A stretch of DNA of 64,000 nt from Hypomesus transpacificus (lineage: Eukaryota > Chordata > Actinopteri > Osmeriformes > Osmeridae): positions 19,462,413 through 19,526,412 of the forward strand of contig NC_061082.1 in NCBI RefSeq assembly GCF_021917145.1. Direction: 5' to 3'. Each line of letters starts with the position of its first letter. The stretch's first letter is position 1. The position numbers and the translations under genes are program-made. Shown here piece by piece: positions 25,462 through 38,400 of the stretch. The notes beneath the pieces were generated by a model, which was not told the DNA's origin, made no database searches, and was given only the letters and a program-made list of their open reading frames with translations.

Positions 25462-28400
25462 ATGGCAACAGCCTCAGCAGTGCAATATGGTCGACGACGG
25501 GGATCCAGTAAAAAAAGTAAGTGTCATTCTTTGGCGTTTAAGGAAAACTAACGTAATAGTTAGTGGTGGTTGAGCATATATCTCAATGTCATGAGCATGA
25601 TAATTTTTCATCATTTTATTATTTCTTACTCAAAAGCCAATTCTTTCTTGCGTTGACCTGCTGTTTCTTCCGTGCATACAGTGGTGGAAGGCAGTGAAAC
25701 ATTGAAACCTCTAGATCTCCGACAGGTCACTGTCTTGCCCAAAGCTGAATGGCTTCGAATTCAAGGTAGTCTAAACCGGGTGAACACACAGAATGAAAGC
25801 CTTAAGGAAGCATCCAGGCAAAGGGAGGAAATGCACTTGCGTTCCAAGGAGGTGGTGAAATTCTGGTCCAACACGATTGCTGTAAGTAGCCTACCTGTCT
25901 TAGTGGGGGGGGGGGGGGGGGGTTTAAAACCAATTTTAATATGTTCATTTATTTTTCAATGTATTTAAGTAGCGTTAATTGTTTAGTGTATGTTTGTGAC
26001 AATTACTTTTATAGGGGCAAAGACAAAAGAAACTAGAGGCTAAGAAAATTCGTGATGAGATTGAGGAAGAGGAGAAAAAAAAGGTTGATATCGAGGAGGC
26101 CAAATATCAGGAAGAAAAAAGGAAAGAGGCGATTGTGAAGGCCAAAGCCCAGCAGTACTACCAAACGGATCGAGTCAAAGGATTTCATGTTTGTATTTCT
26201 TGAGTCATCTACTGTACAGTAGTCTTCTGTTCCCAGACTCTTCACCTGTATTCATGAACATTTCATGATGTGGTTATTTGAGTACTGAGTATTGTATGAT
26301 ATAATCCCTTCAACTGTTATCTCTTCAGAGTGCCCTCATGCTGACAGAAGTCTTGAAGGAGAGAGAGGCTCAGATTGAACTGAAGCAAAGAAAGCTGGAG
26401 CAGTCCAAAGATGTGGACAGGGAAGCCGTTGTTATAACCAAACATAAAGACAAGGAAGCCTCGAAACAAGAAATGGAGAAAGCCGTTCGGAGGAAGCTTG
26501 AAAGCCAGGCTGTAGCAGAAGCCCTGAAACAGCAGTAAGTAGCCTCGATCCCATGCAGAGCCATGCAGTCATGCTGCTAGGGGTCCAACACATGAACGTA
26601 CCCCTAATGACTGTGGTTACAACCCTGTTACTGGAGATACCACTCTCCTCTGTCATCCAGGAAGTATAAAAAGACACATCCTTCTGAAGACTGAACTGTT
26701 GGCCGTCACTACTATGCAGTTCACCTTGAGCGTTCTTCATGGACGTAAATGTTATGTCTAAAGTTTTAGAGATGAACATACTGATCTCCTTGACGTTATT
26801 AGGGCTAAGGAGCATGAAATGGCCCGAGAGAGAGAGAGGCTGGAGGAGCAGAGGGAAGCAGAGGAGATTCAGCGTCTGAAGAACCTCTTTCTGTTGGACG
26901 AAACCATGAAGAAACAAAAGAACCTAGAGGAGAAGAAGCACATCATGAGAGATCACATGGTATTAGCACCTTAGCTGGTGGATGTAATCACTCACTGTTC
27001 ACATTTCTCTTTAGCTGGAATGTTGATCCATAGCCACTTGTTGCCAACGCGTGCGTATGAATGAATCCCGCACATTTGCAGGATCACTTGTCAAACAGAG
27101 ATATCATCAGAGCGATAGAGGCCCAACAGCAGGAGGTGGAGGACAAGCGAAGGAAGATGTTTGCTGCTGCTAAAGAGAAAATGATGAAGCTGAGAAAAGA
27201 GAAGGAGGCTGAGATGTTACGGTAGGTTTTCATCTCCCCGCCTGATCAAGCTCACTCTGCAGTACTAACCTCAACTGTGCTATCACTGGATAATGTCCAC
27301 TTTTGAGGTTGTCTTGAATGGTACTGAGCAAATAACATATTATTTAACTAATGCACCCACTGGCCCAAATCCCTGAGTCATTGTCACTCATGCAGGATCA
27401 TGATTTAGTGTTTGCTGTTCCTCCTGTCTGCTCCTCAGAGAGGTCCAGATCCACAAGGACAGGATCACGGAGGACCTTGCCAAGCAGTACAAGGAGCAGG
27501 AAGCGAATGAGGAAGAGATCATAGCTAAGGCTGTGGCTGAGCAGGAGAGCAAACTGGAGACGCAGCAGAAGGAGAAGGCCGAGAAGAAGGCCCTTGTGCT
27601 CGACTCAATCGCCTCGCACAGAGAAGCCATGGTACAGAGCATCAGCTGACGCACAGTTCGCTATGTTGTGATGTGCCGATTCATACAGTTCCTGGCAAGA
27701 ATGGTACTTGAGCCAAGGTTAATCGATGGCTCAACTAAATGGTTATAATGAAATCGTGTTTGTCATTTCAGAGAAAGGACCATGAGTTGAGGGCGAGGGA
27801 ATCCCACCAGGAGGGTCTCGACATGCTGTATGCCAAAAGAGAAGCGGATAGGATATTCCTTGAAAAACAGCATCTCAAAGCTCAAAAGACCAAGGAGGAC
27901 GGAAAAGTTTTGCAAAGCCACCACATCCATCAGATGGTAAACGCCCATGTGAACGGTGTCATCGTCACGTCGTGTCCTGTGGTTCTGTAAACAGGCGGGG
28001 AACACGACATCACCCTGTAACCCAGAGCAGATCATGTTAAGGCTAGGATCCTGGTTGGGAAGCAACACAAGAGTGCAGAAAGTACTTAACAGCTAATGAA
28101 CAGGGGCTGAGTGGTCAGTGTAAACGGACCCCTTGCTTCTATGTTGTGTGAACACGTGGTTTGTGTGCCGTGGTCAGTACACAAGCCCACCTGGCTGGCT
28201 CGGAGCCGAGGAGGCCCTGTTTCGTTTCCAGCCTGAACCAACCTTCCTGCATGATTAGTAATTTGATGTATGTCATGTCTGCTTGAGCTGAAACAAGCCC
28301 ACAGCAGCGTTGTAATAACTCAAGCCCTTTGTGTTCAGGCAGAGAAGCTTTCTCAAACACAACTCCTGAGAAAAGAGCTGGAGGACCTGGAGAACATGAA

Positions 28401-28692
28401 CGCCCGGCTGGTGGCTGAGGAGGAGAAGCAGTTCCAGCAGTATGCCCAGCAGGTGATGGAGGCTGCAGCGCAGGCTCAGAGGAACATCCTCCCCCTACGC
28501 AAGGCTGCCAGGGAGGGCCTGGGAGGGGGGCAGGGCCCCGTGGTCAGGGGAGTCAGACCCAGTTACCTGGTCCAAGATGACTCTGGCGTCCAGATGCCCA
28601 CCTACGTCTCTGAAAGCACCATGGACATGAAGGAGCTGAACGAGGCCACTGATATTCAGAAGTCCAAGAAGAGACTTGGATTCACCTTTTAG
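25462..28692 (+). CDS. cfap210: Cilia- and flagella-associated protein 210 (CCDC173)
   Basis: CFAP210 is a coiled-coil microtubule inner protein of ciliary doublets, with a trichohyalin-plectin-homology (TPH) type domain. Nine coding exons join in frame to 547 residues (human 552): 25462-25516, 25682-25881, 26015-26188, 26329-26534, 26803-26959, 27082-27221, 27439-27631, 27772-27936 and 28339-28692. Nearly the whole protein is charged coiled coil rich in K/E/R/Q (for example KKLEAKKIRDEIEEEEKKK and EMARERERLEEQREAEEIQR). The tail carries PSYLVQDDSGVQMPTYV and ends KKRLGFTF. The first coding exon (MATASAVQYGRRRGSSKK) is short and ends at a consensus donor. A polyadenylation signal AATAAA at 28745-28750 follows the stop by 53 bp. 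The gene neighbours ppig as in the human block. A run of G at about 25905-25922 in intron 2 may be misassembled. Confidence 0.93.
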
Positions 28693-28744
28693 AAGTCTCG
28701 TTACCAGAGCAGAGGGTTCCATTAGACACAGTAGTCTTAGCTCT

Positions 28745-28750
28745 AATAAA
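28745..28750 (+). terminator. cfap210: cfap210 polyadenylation signal (AATAAA)
   Basis: The plus strand reads AATAAA 53 bp after the cfap210 stop codon, a typical position for a short 3' UTR. Confidence 0.6.
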
Positions 28751-28859
28751 CACATGCTCATTAAGCATGTTTATGCAATAATTTCTTTATAGTATATGTA
28801 ATTTTGTTATAATTTGAAAGTAGTACTAGTAGTCGGTGTGATTTTATAAGGTGTATTAA

Positions 28860-29089
28860 CCCTTGTGCCGAAGGTTCACAACGACCCATCGTTGTGCTGC
28901 GACAACTTTACCCAATACAAAAACAAAATAAAAAGCTTTTTCTTTTAACCTTCGCGCTGTGGGGAGTGTGAGACAGCCCGACGGTTAGGAAAATGCTTCA
29001 CTTTATTTTTGGATAAGGTAAAGTTGTTGCAACACGTGGGGGCGTCACAATGACTGAAGGGTCACACTGACCCAAAGAGAACACAAGGG
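28860..29089. mobile_element. 230 bp TTAA-flanked MITE, piggyBac-like
   Basis: The element begins CCCTTGTG and ends CACAAGGG, and each end is flanked by TTAA (28856-28859 and 29090-29093). TTAA duplications with CCC...GGG ends are the signature of piggyBac-derived MITEs. It has no coding capacity and lies between the converging cfap210 and ppig genes. Confidence 0.8.
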
Positions 29090-29273
29090 TTAAGGACTAA
29101 ATAAATACAAAAAGTGATCACTATCACACGTGTATGCCACAAGTGTTTGCTTTTAGGCTTGGGAGAGATATAAATCTGTTGAAAATAAAAGGTTGCTATG
29201 GAGTAATTGCTGCTGTGCTCATGGGTGTTTAACGCAAAATAAAAATAAGTTGACAGGATGAAAACCATTTGAC

Positions 29274-29279
29274 TTTATT
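29274..29279 (-). terminator. ppig: Candidate ppig polyadenylation signal (AATAAA)
   Basis: The minus strand reads AATAAA about 785 bp after the ppig stop codon. No other recognisable gene lies in 29090-30062, which is therefore read as ppig 3' UTR and spacer. Confidence 0.45.
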
Positions 29280-30062
29280 CAAAAGACATGTCAGAAGTTA
29301 TTTAATTATTTTTTAGTTCTAGATAAAAGAAAAGTCATGCCCGGGATGTAATAACATGATAAACATTTTCAACCACGTATTTTACAGTTCAATTAAAGAA
29401 AAGAATGTATAATGGATACGATCAATGTACAAAAAGGTATGGATTCACATCTATTTGGTTATAGAAATCTTGTTCCAGTATGCTTGTTGCAACCAATTAA
29501 CCACAACTCATATCTGAAATATCACCTCCTTCAAACAAATGAAGACAAAATAAACTAATTACAAACCAATTTGAAATGTTCCATTTCAATGCTGACCGTT
29601 TAAAAGGAAAAACATGAGGATGTTAAAAAGAATCCTTCAGCTGTGTGGTAATGTGTGCATGTAATCTCACCGTAATATTATGGGATTCTGAAACAAAAAA
29701 GATTGTTGACGATTCAAATTGTTACACTAAAATGCACGTCCTTTCCCTTTGAGCTGTCAAAATGGAGCCAAATCAAAGCTGGTGTGTGTTTATTGTGAGA
29801 CATTCCCACAGCACCTTGCTGTCACACATCACATCCTCTTCACTGATCACACTGGGAACATTTGTAAAAAGAAACAAACAATTTCAGAAAATAAAACAAG
29901 GGACACAACCAAAACAGACATCACATCCTCTGCAAAACACTAAACACCTCAGAAATAGCAGTCGTTGAGAAGCCAACAAATATAACATGACATTTCTCTA
30001 CAGGTTAGGGCAACAGGATGATAATTTTGTATGTTTTAGGACTGTTAAGTGAACTTTTCTAC

Positions 30063-33000
30063 CTAGTCACTGTCATCAGAACTGGAGCTGGAGCTGTACT
30101 TCTTGCCGTGATCTCTGTCCTTACTTTTCCCCGTCTCTTTCTGCGGACTGTCCCCCCTCCTCCTGGAGGCGGGGCTTCTCCTGGAGGCGGGGCTTCTCCT
30201 GGAGGCGGGGCTTCTCCTGGAGGCGGGGCTCCTCCTGCCCCGCTTCTTCTCCGCGTTGCTATCGGAGCTGTCTCCGTGTCGGCTCCGAGACCTCCGCCTG
30301 GCGCGCCCGTCCTCTCCGTCCCTGGTCCTCCTGTGAGCTGACCTGTCTCTGCCACGCTCGCTCCTGCTTCGGGAGCGCCTGCCTCTGCGAGAGGTTCTGC
30401 CCTTGTTCCTGTCTGCGCTCCTGCTGTGCTCCCTGGTCTTGTTCCTGTCTGCGCTCCTGCTGTGCTCCCTGGTCTTGTTCCTGTCTGCGCTCCTGCTGCG
30501 CTCCCTGGTCTTGTTCCTGTCTGCGCTCCTGCTGTGCTCCCTCCCCCTCCCCCTCCCTTGGTCCTTGTCTCGCGAAGCGGCCCGCCTCCCCCTATCCCTG
30601 CTCCTGCTGTTGGATCGGTGTCTGTCCTTGGCTGAGTTCCTCTCCTTGCTCGGCGACTTGGCCTTGACCCCCTCTCCGTTCTTCCCCTTACTGTCGTCTT
30701 TCTGCTCGTCAGGTTCAGCCTGCTTCGATCTCTCTTTACTTCCGTCTTCGCTTCCATCTTTGCTCCTCTCTGCTTCCTGAGGCCCTGACTCGGGCACCTT
30801 CTCTTTGTCTTCCCCAGAGCGGTCTTTGCTCCTTGAGCGGCCGCTCCTCTCATCTCCTTTGCTCCGTTTAGGACCCCCCTCTCTGCTTTTGGACCTGGCG
30901 CTTGTCTCCTTGCTCTTGCTGCGGCTCCTGGACTTGGCCTTTCTCTTCTCCTTGGACTTGTCCTGTTTCTCCTCCTTGTCTCTGCTCCTGGACCTGTGGG
31001 AGCGAGCCTTCTCGTCCTTGTCTCTGCTCCTGGACCTGTGGGAGCGAGCCTTCTCGTCCTTGTCTCTGCTCCTGGACCTGTGGGAGCGAGCCTTCTCGTC
31101 CTTGTCTTTGCTCCTGGACCTGTGGGAGCGAGCCTTCTTGTCTCTCTCTCTGGTTTTGTTGGGGCCTTCAGAGGGGTTGTCAGGCGGCCTCCTCTCTCCT
31201 CTGGCAGCTTTAGCGGTTTCACCCCTGCCCTCGTTCATGTCACCCCTGGAACAGACGCAGGAAACCGTCTCACCACAAACAGTCACATTTGGATATCTTT
31301 GTACAGATAATGATCACTGAGAAACCTTTTGCCAATGAGGAGACAGGCCTATCAGCTGAGACGTCATGGTCAGTGCTTAGAGACGCGTCTTACTTGTCCC
31401 CCTTGATCCAGCGCTCCCCGCTAGACGCTCGCACCCTCTGCCGCTGCATCTCCTGGCGCCAGTGCGGGGGGGTCTCGCTTCGACGGAAGCGATCCCTCGA
31501 TCGGGATCTGGAGCGGGACGGGGTGCGATACCGCTGTAAGGGAGTAGGAGGAGGAAACCGAGACATGAATACTGATCCTGAGGGCCTCGAGGACAGCCGT
31601 CATTAGACCAGAAGAGTTGTACTCACTCTTGGGCCTCTGCCTTTAATCTTCCTGCCTGATCTGGTCATCACAAGCCTCCTGTTGTATGTTGATTGAGAAT
31701 TCAACATGCTGCAAGCAAAACAAGCAGACAATTAAATTGAATGATAAACGTTTTGAACATGCGTGTGTGTGTATATATACACACCTCCTACAGAACACAC
31801 TTACAGACGGATATATAGACCGATAGAGATGGAAGCAGATAGAGATGTATATAGATATATATCCAGGACCATGTCAGTGTTCAGTCCCTAAGCTCACCCG
31901 TCTCTGGGCTTGTCGTCCCTCCTCCTCCTGTCCCTCCCTGCCTCCTCCTCCTGCGGCTGCTGCTGTGGGCTCCTCCTCATGAGGAAGCGGTTCTCAGGGA
32001 TGGGCGGGATCTCCTCGGGCCGCACCGTGGACGTCACCTGCTCCTCGTCGTTCTCCTCAGCGCTGCCCGCCTCCGACCTTTTGACAGATTACAGTTGAAA
32101 GCAACTGGCACCAACGGCACCTGAAAAGGATGTGAACAGACGTGAAAAAACACTGGGACTCGTTTAGTCACCGACCCTTTCTTATCTTTCTTCTTCTTCT
32201 GTTTCTTCTCCTTCTTCTTGGACTCCTTCTTGAGCTTCTTCTTGCGTTTCTTGGACTCTTTTTCGGAGTCGGAGGAGTCCGAGGAGGAGTCGGAGGAGCT
32301 GTCGGAGGAGGAGTCGCTGTCGCTAGACGCAGACGCCTTCTGACGTCTCTTCTCCTCTCTCTTAGCTGGAAACAGAGGAGCAGTTCAGTGGTAGATAAGG
32401 CTTATTTGCATCCACAATCCTGCTCATGATGTCGTGCTCATACTGTGCTGTTGTCAAGAGCTAAAAGCAACACTGGCAGTGCCTACCTCGAGATTTAGGA
32501 ATGAGTTCTCCACAGTTTAGAACTTTGACTTCAGAATAGGGTTTGCTGCCTGGATCGGCTTTCTGACTCTCCATAGTCTTGACGACTTCTTGACCAGAGA
32601 TCACTTGGCCAAAGACCACATGAACACTAGAATGAAAACATTCAAGTTTACTTATGCCACTGGGGTTAGGGATACATGAACGGTGAGGAAATTCCTTTAG
32701 CATCTTATGTGTTTACGGTTTAAAATAAAGTTAAGGGCATGGTTTGATTCACTTACCCATCAAGATGAGGTGTGGGCTTTGTGGTTCTAAAAACAAGCAG
32801 AACATTCGTTTTGAGCGGGAGGAAATCGTGTGTTATTCTCACGGTCATTTGCTTGATCTGTTCCGTCAAACTTACATGAAAAACTGTGACCCGTTGGTGT
32901 CCTTGCCTCTGTTGGCCATCGACAGGAGATACTCCTTGTTGTGTTTGATGGAGAAGCTTTCATCTGCGAGAGGAATGAAGACAGAGCATCGTCACAGCTG

Positions 33001-33677
33001 AAACACCCGTCAACGAAGAGAAGACTTCGTCTACAAAGTCACTACAAACATTTTCTTACCTTCGAAGAATCCTCCATAGATGGATTCACCCCCTTTTCCA
33101 TTGCCTAATATGACAAAACCACAAGTCAGACAAAAACCAAACTCAACCCTCAAGTGATTTCTGAAAATAAACACTTGCTGACACACAGTTTTTACCTTCG
33201 CTAAAGTCTCCTCCTTGAATCATAAAGTCCTTAACAATTCGGTGGAATAGGCATCCTTTGTAATGCAGTGGTTTCTGAGTTCCTTTCCCAATCCCCTTCT
33301 CCCCTGGAAAAAATATGAAAATATTGTGATCTTCATATGTTCATATGCTTTTAGAGATCATGAATTTGACAACAAATGTAGGCTATTCAAACAACATAGC
33401 GTATTTTATCTGATTGAAATATTAGAGTCTAATAAGTGTGCGTTTACCTGTGCAGAGGCATCGGAAGTTCTCACATGTTTTGGGACATACGTCAGAAAAC
33501 AATTCGATCACAACTCTTCCAACTGCAATCATGTGACATACAGAGAGATTATATAACGTTACTAGAGAATTCATACAATGAGTTTATACTTGGGGGGGAA
33601 ATGGGCATCTTCTTACCAAGCACATTGCTGATGGCTATGTCGAGGAAGCAGCGTGGACGCTGGACCTTTATTCCCAT
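30063..33677 (-). CDS. ppig: Peptidyl-prolyl cis-trans isomerase G (SR-cyclophilin)
   Basis: PPIG is a nuclear-speckle cyclophilin with a long Arg/Ser tail that contacts the splicing and transcription machinery. Twelve coding exons give 773 residues in frame: 33617-33677, 33448-33522, 33196-33303, 33060-33104, 32876-32963, 32757-32786, 32487-32626, 32176-32365, 31898-32077, 31627-31708, 31394-31533 and 30063-31245. The cyclophilin domain (start [16 protein letters not shown]) keeps the catalytic [15 protein letters not shown] segment, [14 protein letters not shown] and [10 protein letters not shown]. The position of cyclophilin A Trp121 is His (PHLDG), as known for this family. After it come a Ser/Asp plus Lys-rich region, the [13 protein letters not shown] motif, then RPGs and RS repeats in one 1.2 kb last exon. 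That exon contains tandem repeats of [14 protein letters not shown] type, [12 protein letters not shown] type and RRSPAS type. The exon 8/9 junction needs a weak acceptor to stay in frame. Confidence 0.93.
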
Positions 33678-34074
33678 CGTTGATTTCCTCCTACCACGAA
33701 CACGAAACAATTTAAGTCTTGATCAACTACGTCTTTAAATACCCATATGCTCACCACGATTACCTAAACAAACGAACTAATGTAGTTGCAGCTAGTTATA
33801 CATTAGTTCAGTAATTAATTAGCTAGCTATGAGTCGGTCGTGTTCCTGATGCGTCTGTCCCTAGCTAGCTAGCAGTGGCTAGCAGACTAGCTAGCTATCT
33901 TGAATGTGGCCTTCTCAATGACTGGGCCAGTGTGGCGGCAGCTAGCCATTAGCACTAGCCTAGCTACAGGCAATTGCAGAGATGGACAATACACTTTTCC
34001 TTTGACTGTTTACACTACACATGGAATACAATTGGCAATTGCAGCATTTCAGAGGGTTTGTGTAAGTAACGTAC

Positions 34075-34341
34075 CTGTGTTGACCCTTGGGGGCCAATGT
34101 ACAATAGTGGATTTTCCAAACAAGGTGAAACCGAGTTTCATTCAGGGATTCCCCACAGTGTTTTCTAATGGCGCCAGAGATAGGTAGCGTCAATGCATTT
34201 CGGGAAAGATGCACAGAGTTGCCAGGTCTGTTGAGCAAAGTGGCGTAGTTTAGTAGTTTGAGGTTGATAACAACAGGACATGTAATTTATTTGTGAATAC
34301 GGCTTTGTGCATAAATTATGCGAAATCGTTGCATATCACAA
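34075..34341. promoter_or_regulatory. Probable shared bidirectional promoter of ppig and fastkd1
   Basis: On the minus strand a strong donor (CAACACAG followed by gtacgttac) ends a likely ppig non-coding exon at 34075. On the plus strand a donor (ATCACAA followed by gtaagcata, from 34342) ends a likely fastkd1 non-coding exon. The first fastkd1 coding exon does begin with an acceptor at 35401-35402, and ppig has a candidate acceptor (gtggtag) before its ATG. The two transcription starts would then be within roughly 100 bp of each other near 34190-34250. CTAGCTAG words cluster just to the left (33789-33969). Confidence 0.5.
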
Positions 34342-35402
34342 GTAAGCATATTTAGCTTTCAATGTTAAAACCAACAGGCCATGCACACCTGGCAACCCAA
34401 TATGCGCCTGGCAGGTACTAGCAACTTTTCACAAGTGCAAACGTGCCCCTTCGTCGGTAATTTAATCAAACGATCGGATTTATTTAGAATAATGTATTGT
34501 ATTAAAATATCTCTGAAGCTTTACTTAAAAAGTGTATGTATGGAATATTAGGCATGTATAATGCTTCAATAGCTACTCTTACAGTTCACAAAAACTAATT
34601 TATATTGGGGTTTCAAGTGTGTCCTGTATTACGGTAATCTGGTGGAAGGGAGTATCTGCATGAGTATACATTTTTGGGGAATCTGCAGAAAGTATTTTGT
34701 AAAGAACAATTGGAGATTTACAAGATGTAAAAAAAATTGTATGCAATGTCGCCGTAACAAATACTGCTAAATGCCAGCGACAAGTACTCTTGGGACCTGT
34801 TTATGTGCTTTGGTGTTTTTGTAATCTCTACACAATTGTGTGACTATCCCTCATTGACGTTGGATAACAGACAAGGTTTCATGTTGCTAGGGAAGTGATA
34901 GGCTACATAACATTGTAATATTGTCAATAAATGATAACCGTTGGGTTACTTGACTTTTTTATTGAGGTGCATGTATACGTTTTGAACTAAAGTAATACAT
35001 TTTGATGATAGGACAGCCAAATGCGTTTTCTTAATCTCACAATCTGTCAGTGCCTGTCCCCACGTGAGTAGTTCACGGGCACACTTCAATAGAAGTCAAT
35101 GAGAAGACATGAATGTCAGGACACATCCTTATCATTTTGTTGTTAACATTAAGGTGCGTGTATTTGAAACGTTGCAAAACTACTAAAAAAAGAACTGTAG
35201 AATTTAGGCAAAAATGTATATTGTGCTTTTGCTTGTATTTATTTGCAAATATGAACATGGGCTAGCTGGTTCAGTGTTGCTTTAAGATAATTTGAGTGAT
35301 TGTGAGTTGAAGTCTGACAGGTGATGTTGGCTACCTTAACTTGTGCTAATTATCTAATTATCTATATCTAATAATAGAAAGCATTTGTGACCCTCTCTAC
35401 AG
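34342..35402. other. fastkd1: Probable fastkd1 intron 1
   Basis: Between the proposed non-coding exon donor at 34342 and the acceptor cctctctacag ending at 35402 I see no coding exon, repeat or RNA gene. Confidence 0.45.
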
Positions 35403-35483
35403 ATGTGACTCCGATGCACCACTGTTCCAGTGGCTGATGAACACAGCCGCAGATCTGAGTTAGTCAGTGGTTCCTATTAGAAC

Positions 35484-38400
35484 ATGTGCACCCCTATTTC
35501 CCTATTGAACCGAGCCAGGGACTACTTGGTGATGTTTCGGGTGTGGGCTGTGGGCCGCTGCCTGCACCGGGGGGCCCTGCACCGGGGGGCCCTGAACCGG
35601 AGGGCCCTGCACGGGGGGGCCCAGCACGGGGGGGGCGTGAACCGGGACCTGGTGATGGAGCAGCTCAGTGTGTGTGCTGGTGAAGACCAGCTACTGGAGG
35701 TGGTGGGGAAGAACAAGGCCAAGCTGACGGTGAACCACGTGGGCAGGGCCATCACCATGCTGTGGAGGTTCCAAAAGGAGAGGCCTGAGATCCTGAGGAC
35801 TGTGGAGCTCATCAGGAGCCACCCCCAGTTCCTGAGTCTACGGGTTCTGGCTGAAAACAAAATTGCACTCATGGATGATTCTGTTTTGGTGGACATGCTT
35901 TATAATGTACTGAGGTACAGAGTTCAGTGGTTGCTCCATATACCTTTTCGACAGATTGATGTTTATATCTTATATATTATACGACATATTGTATGTTCTA
36001 CCTACTGTTGACATTATTGTGATATTTTTTTAAAGGCTCAATGTGGAACATCACGACTCTCTTGTTCAGCAGTTGGTGTCTGAGGCATGGCTCAGACTTG
36101 ACAGGTAATGAGAAAGTTATCACTTCTTATATTCTATCAACATTCTTTACACTGCTCAACGGTCTAATCAAACTGTCTTGTTTTGTCTGAATGGTGCTTT
36201 GTTTATGGATTTTGTTTGTTTTTCAGATTTTCGTTGCCGTCCCTTTCCAAGTTTGCCGTTTGTCTTGGGGATCAGCACCTGAATCAAAGTCCTCTTATGG
36301 GTCAGATCACTGAAATAGTGAGCCAGAAACTCTCCTCCATCAACAATTCAAGGTACATAAACATATCAGCCAGGCAAACCCAAGCACGGCTACCGCTTTA
36401 GTCTCTATAATCTGAACGTCTGTTTTTCTCACAGGGTCCTGAGTACTCTGATGATCAGCGTGTCGTCTTTGGCGTCCTCCCGTTTACGAGACGCTCTCGT
36501 CGAAAGAGCCGACCTCCTCCTGGACGACGTGAACCCAGCCCGCTACAACTGCCCCAGACGGGTGGTGCAGTTCCTGAGGAACAGCAGGCACGCCCACCGG
36601 CCGCTGTTGGAGAAGTGCAACCGGATCTTCCTGAACAACATCCACCACATGGATGCAGAGAACATCGGCATCATCATGGGCCTGTACCAGGGCCTGCAGT
36701 TCCAGAACTGTGACTTCCGCCTGGCAGCCAAACAGAGGCTGCAGGAGCTGGTGGACTCCAGTACAGATCCAGTCTCCTTCACCAAGCTGTTTGTTGCTCT
36801 GGGGCCCATGGCTGGGGAGGACACTAGAGAGAGGTACATGCTACGGAACAGTGGCGCTGCTAACCTGATGGTATAAGTCCGTACTACTCTTCACATCTGA
36901 AGAGTCTGCTCTAATGCATGATATGTAAATGTAATGTTTTATCCCATTTAAACTGATTATGATCATATATTCTCAGGTTGGAGAGTACAGCGCTCCTATT
37001 GGCTGAGGAGTTCAACGCCCAGCAGGCATTGGCTATAATAGACACCCTGGAAGAGATTCAGTGTCGGAATCTTAGTTTGATCCACAAGTATGTTTGACCT
37101 CTTTATCAAGGCTATATCTTTTATTGCCTTATATTGAATATGTGTATATATACACACGTATATATATAATCTGAGTTATGCCTCTATTCTTTTACAGGAT
37201 TGCGTCCATACTTAACAAGAACCTGCATGTCTACAAGACAGTGGAGGTGGCCAGGGTCACCCAGTCCCTCATCTTTCTGCACTACCAGAGTCCTGACCTT
37301 TTCACTAAGCTACGCAACATTGTGGTTAAGTAAGTGGCCACGCCACCCACACACACCACCAGCTACAGACCGTTGGTGATGATAATGACATCATCGGACT
37401 GCTCTATTCCAGGTTTCTTCAGGACACCGTGTTCCCATACGAGGTGACCATGCTGAGCCGGGTGCTGTCCATGCTGCCTCACCCTCGACCCGATGACGTC
37501 GTGATGTCCAAGGTGGACGCGGTTCTCCCTCAGTGTAACCTTAACGACCTGAACACCATTGCCATGTCCATCGCTAAGTGGGTGCAAATTGACCCTTCCT
37601 ACAGACACAGCACGCCCAGCAAGTACGTACGTCAGCTGCAGACCCTGAACCGCTGCGGTCACAGCCGCCTCCAGACCGCCAAGCGCCTGGACCTGCTCCT
37701 GGAGGAGCTCCGGTACATCACCGGAGAGTGGTTCGATGAGATGCTGTTGGAGGAAACCATGGTGACGCTTCGGAGGATGGAGGACCAGATCTCCTGGAGC
37801 AACGTCCCCGAGTTGGCCATTTTCCTGACCAAGACAGGCCACCTGTGCCCTCCTCTGCTGGACCGCATCGCTGATGTGATCATCAAAGATATCAGCAAGG
37901 TCAACTTTAGACACAGTTTCTGTTGGTTACCTGACATGCTTGTAGATTCGATTGAAATGCTGACGCCTTTTTTTGTCTGCCTCAAAGATTCACTACTCTG
38001 CAACGTATGCCACCTTGTTACCCTTCGCTGTACTCAACTACGACCCCCCCGGGGTGGACGAGATGTTTGAAGTATCCATTGAACATATCAAACCACATAT
38101 CAGTAAGTGCACATCGTGAACTAACATGCTGAGAGTTCGTGTCACACATCAGGTCAGTGCCCTGAACGTCGTCACTGTTCTTCTAGGCTCGTTCGACCCT
38201 CATCTGCTCGTTCTCCTCGCCTATGCCCTGGCTGTGGCAGACTGCTTTCCTGAGGAGCTGGTCAGAGAAATCTTCAGCGTGGATTTCCTTTCCAAGCTGG
38301 ATGCTCAGTTAGAAAGTACGTTTTAAGAGAAAATGTATTGGCAACACTTACTATGATACTATGATGTAATGTATTATGATATGACAAGCACACTACACAT

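Noticed and set aside
30018-31320. Long Leu/Ser and Pro/Val frames on the plus strand opposite ppig
   Set aside because: They are shadows of the RS-repeat exon, which has the family match on the minus strand.
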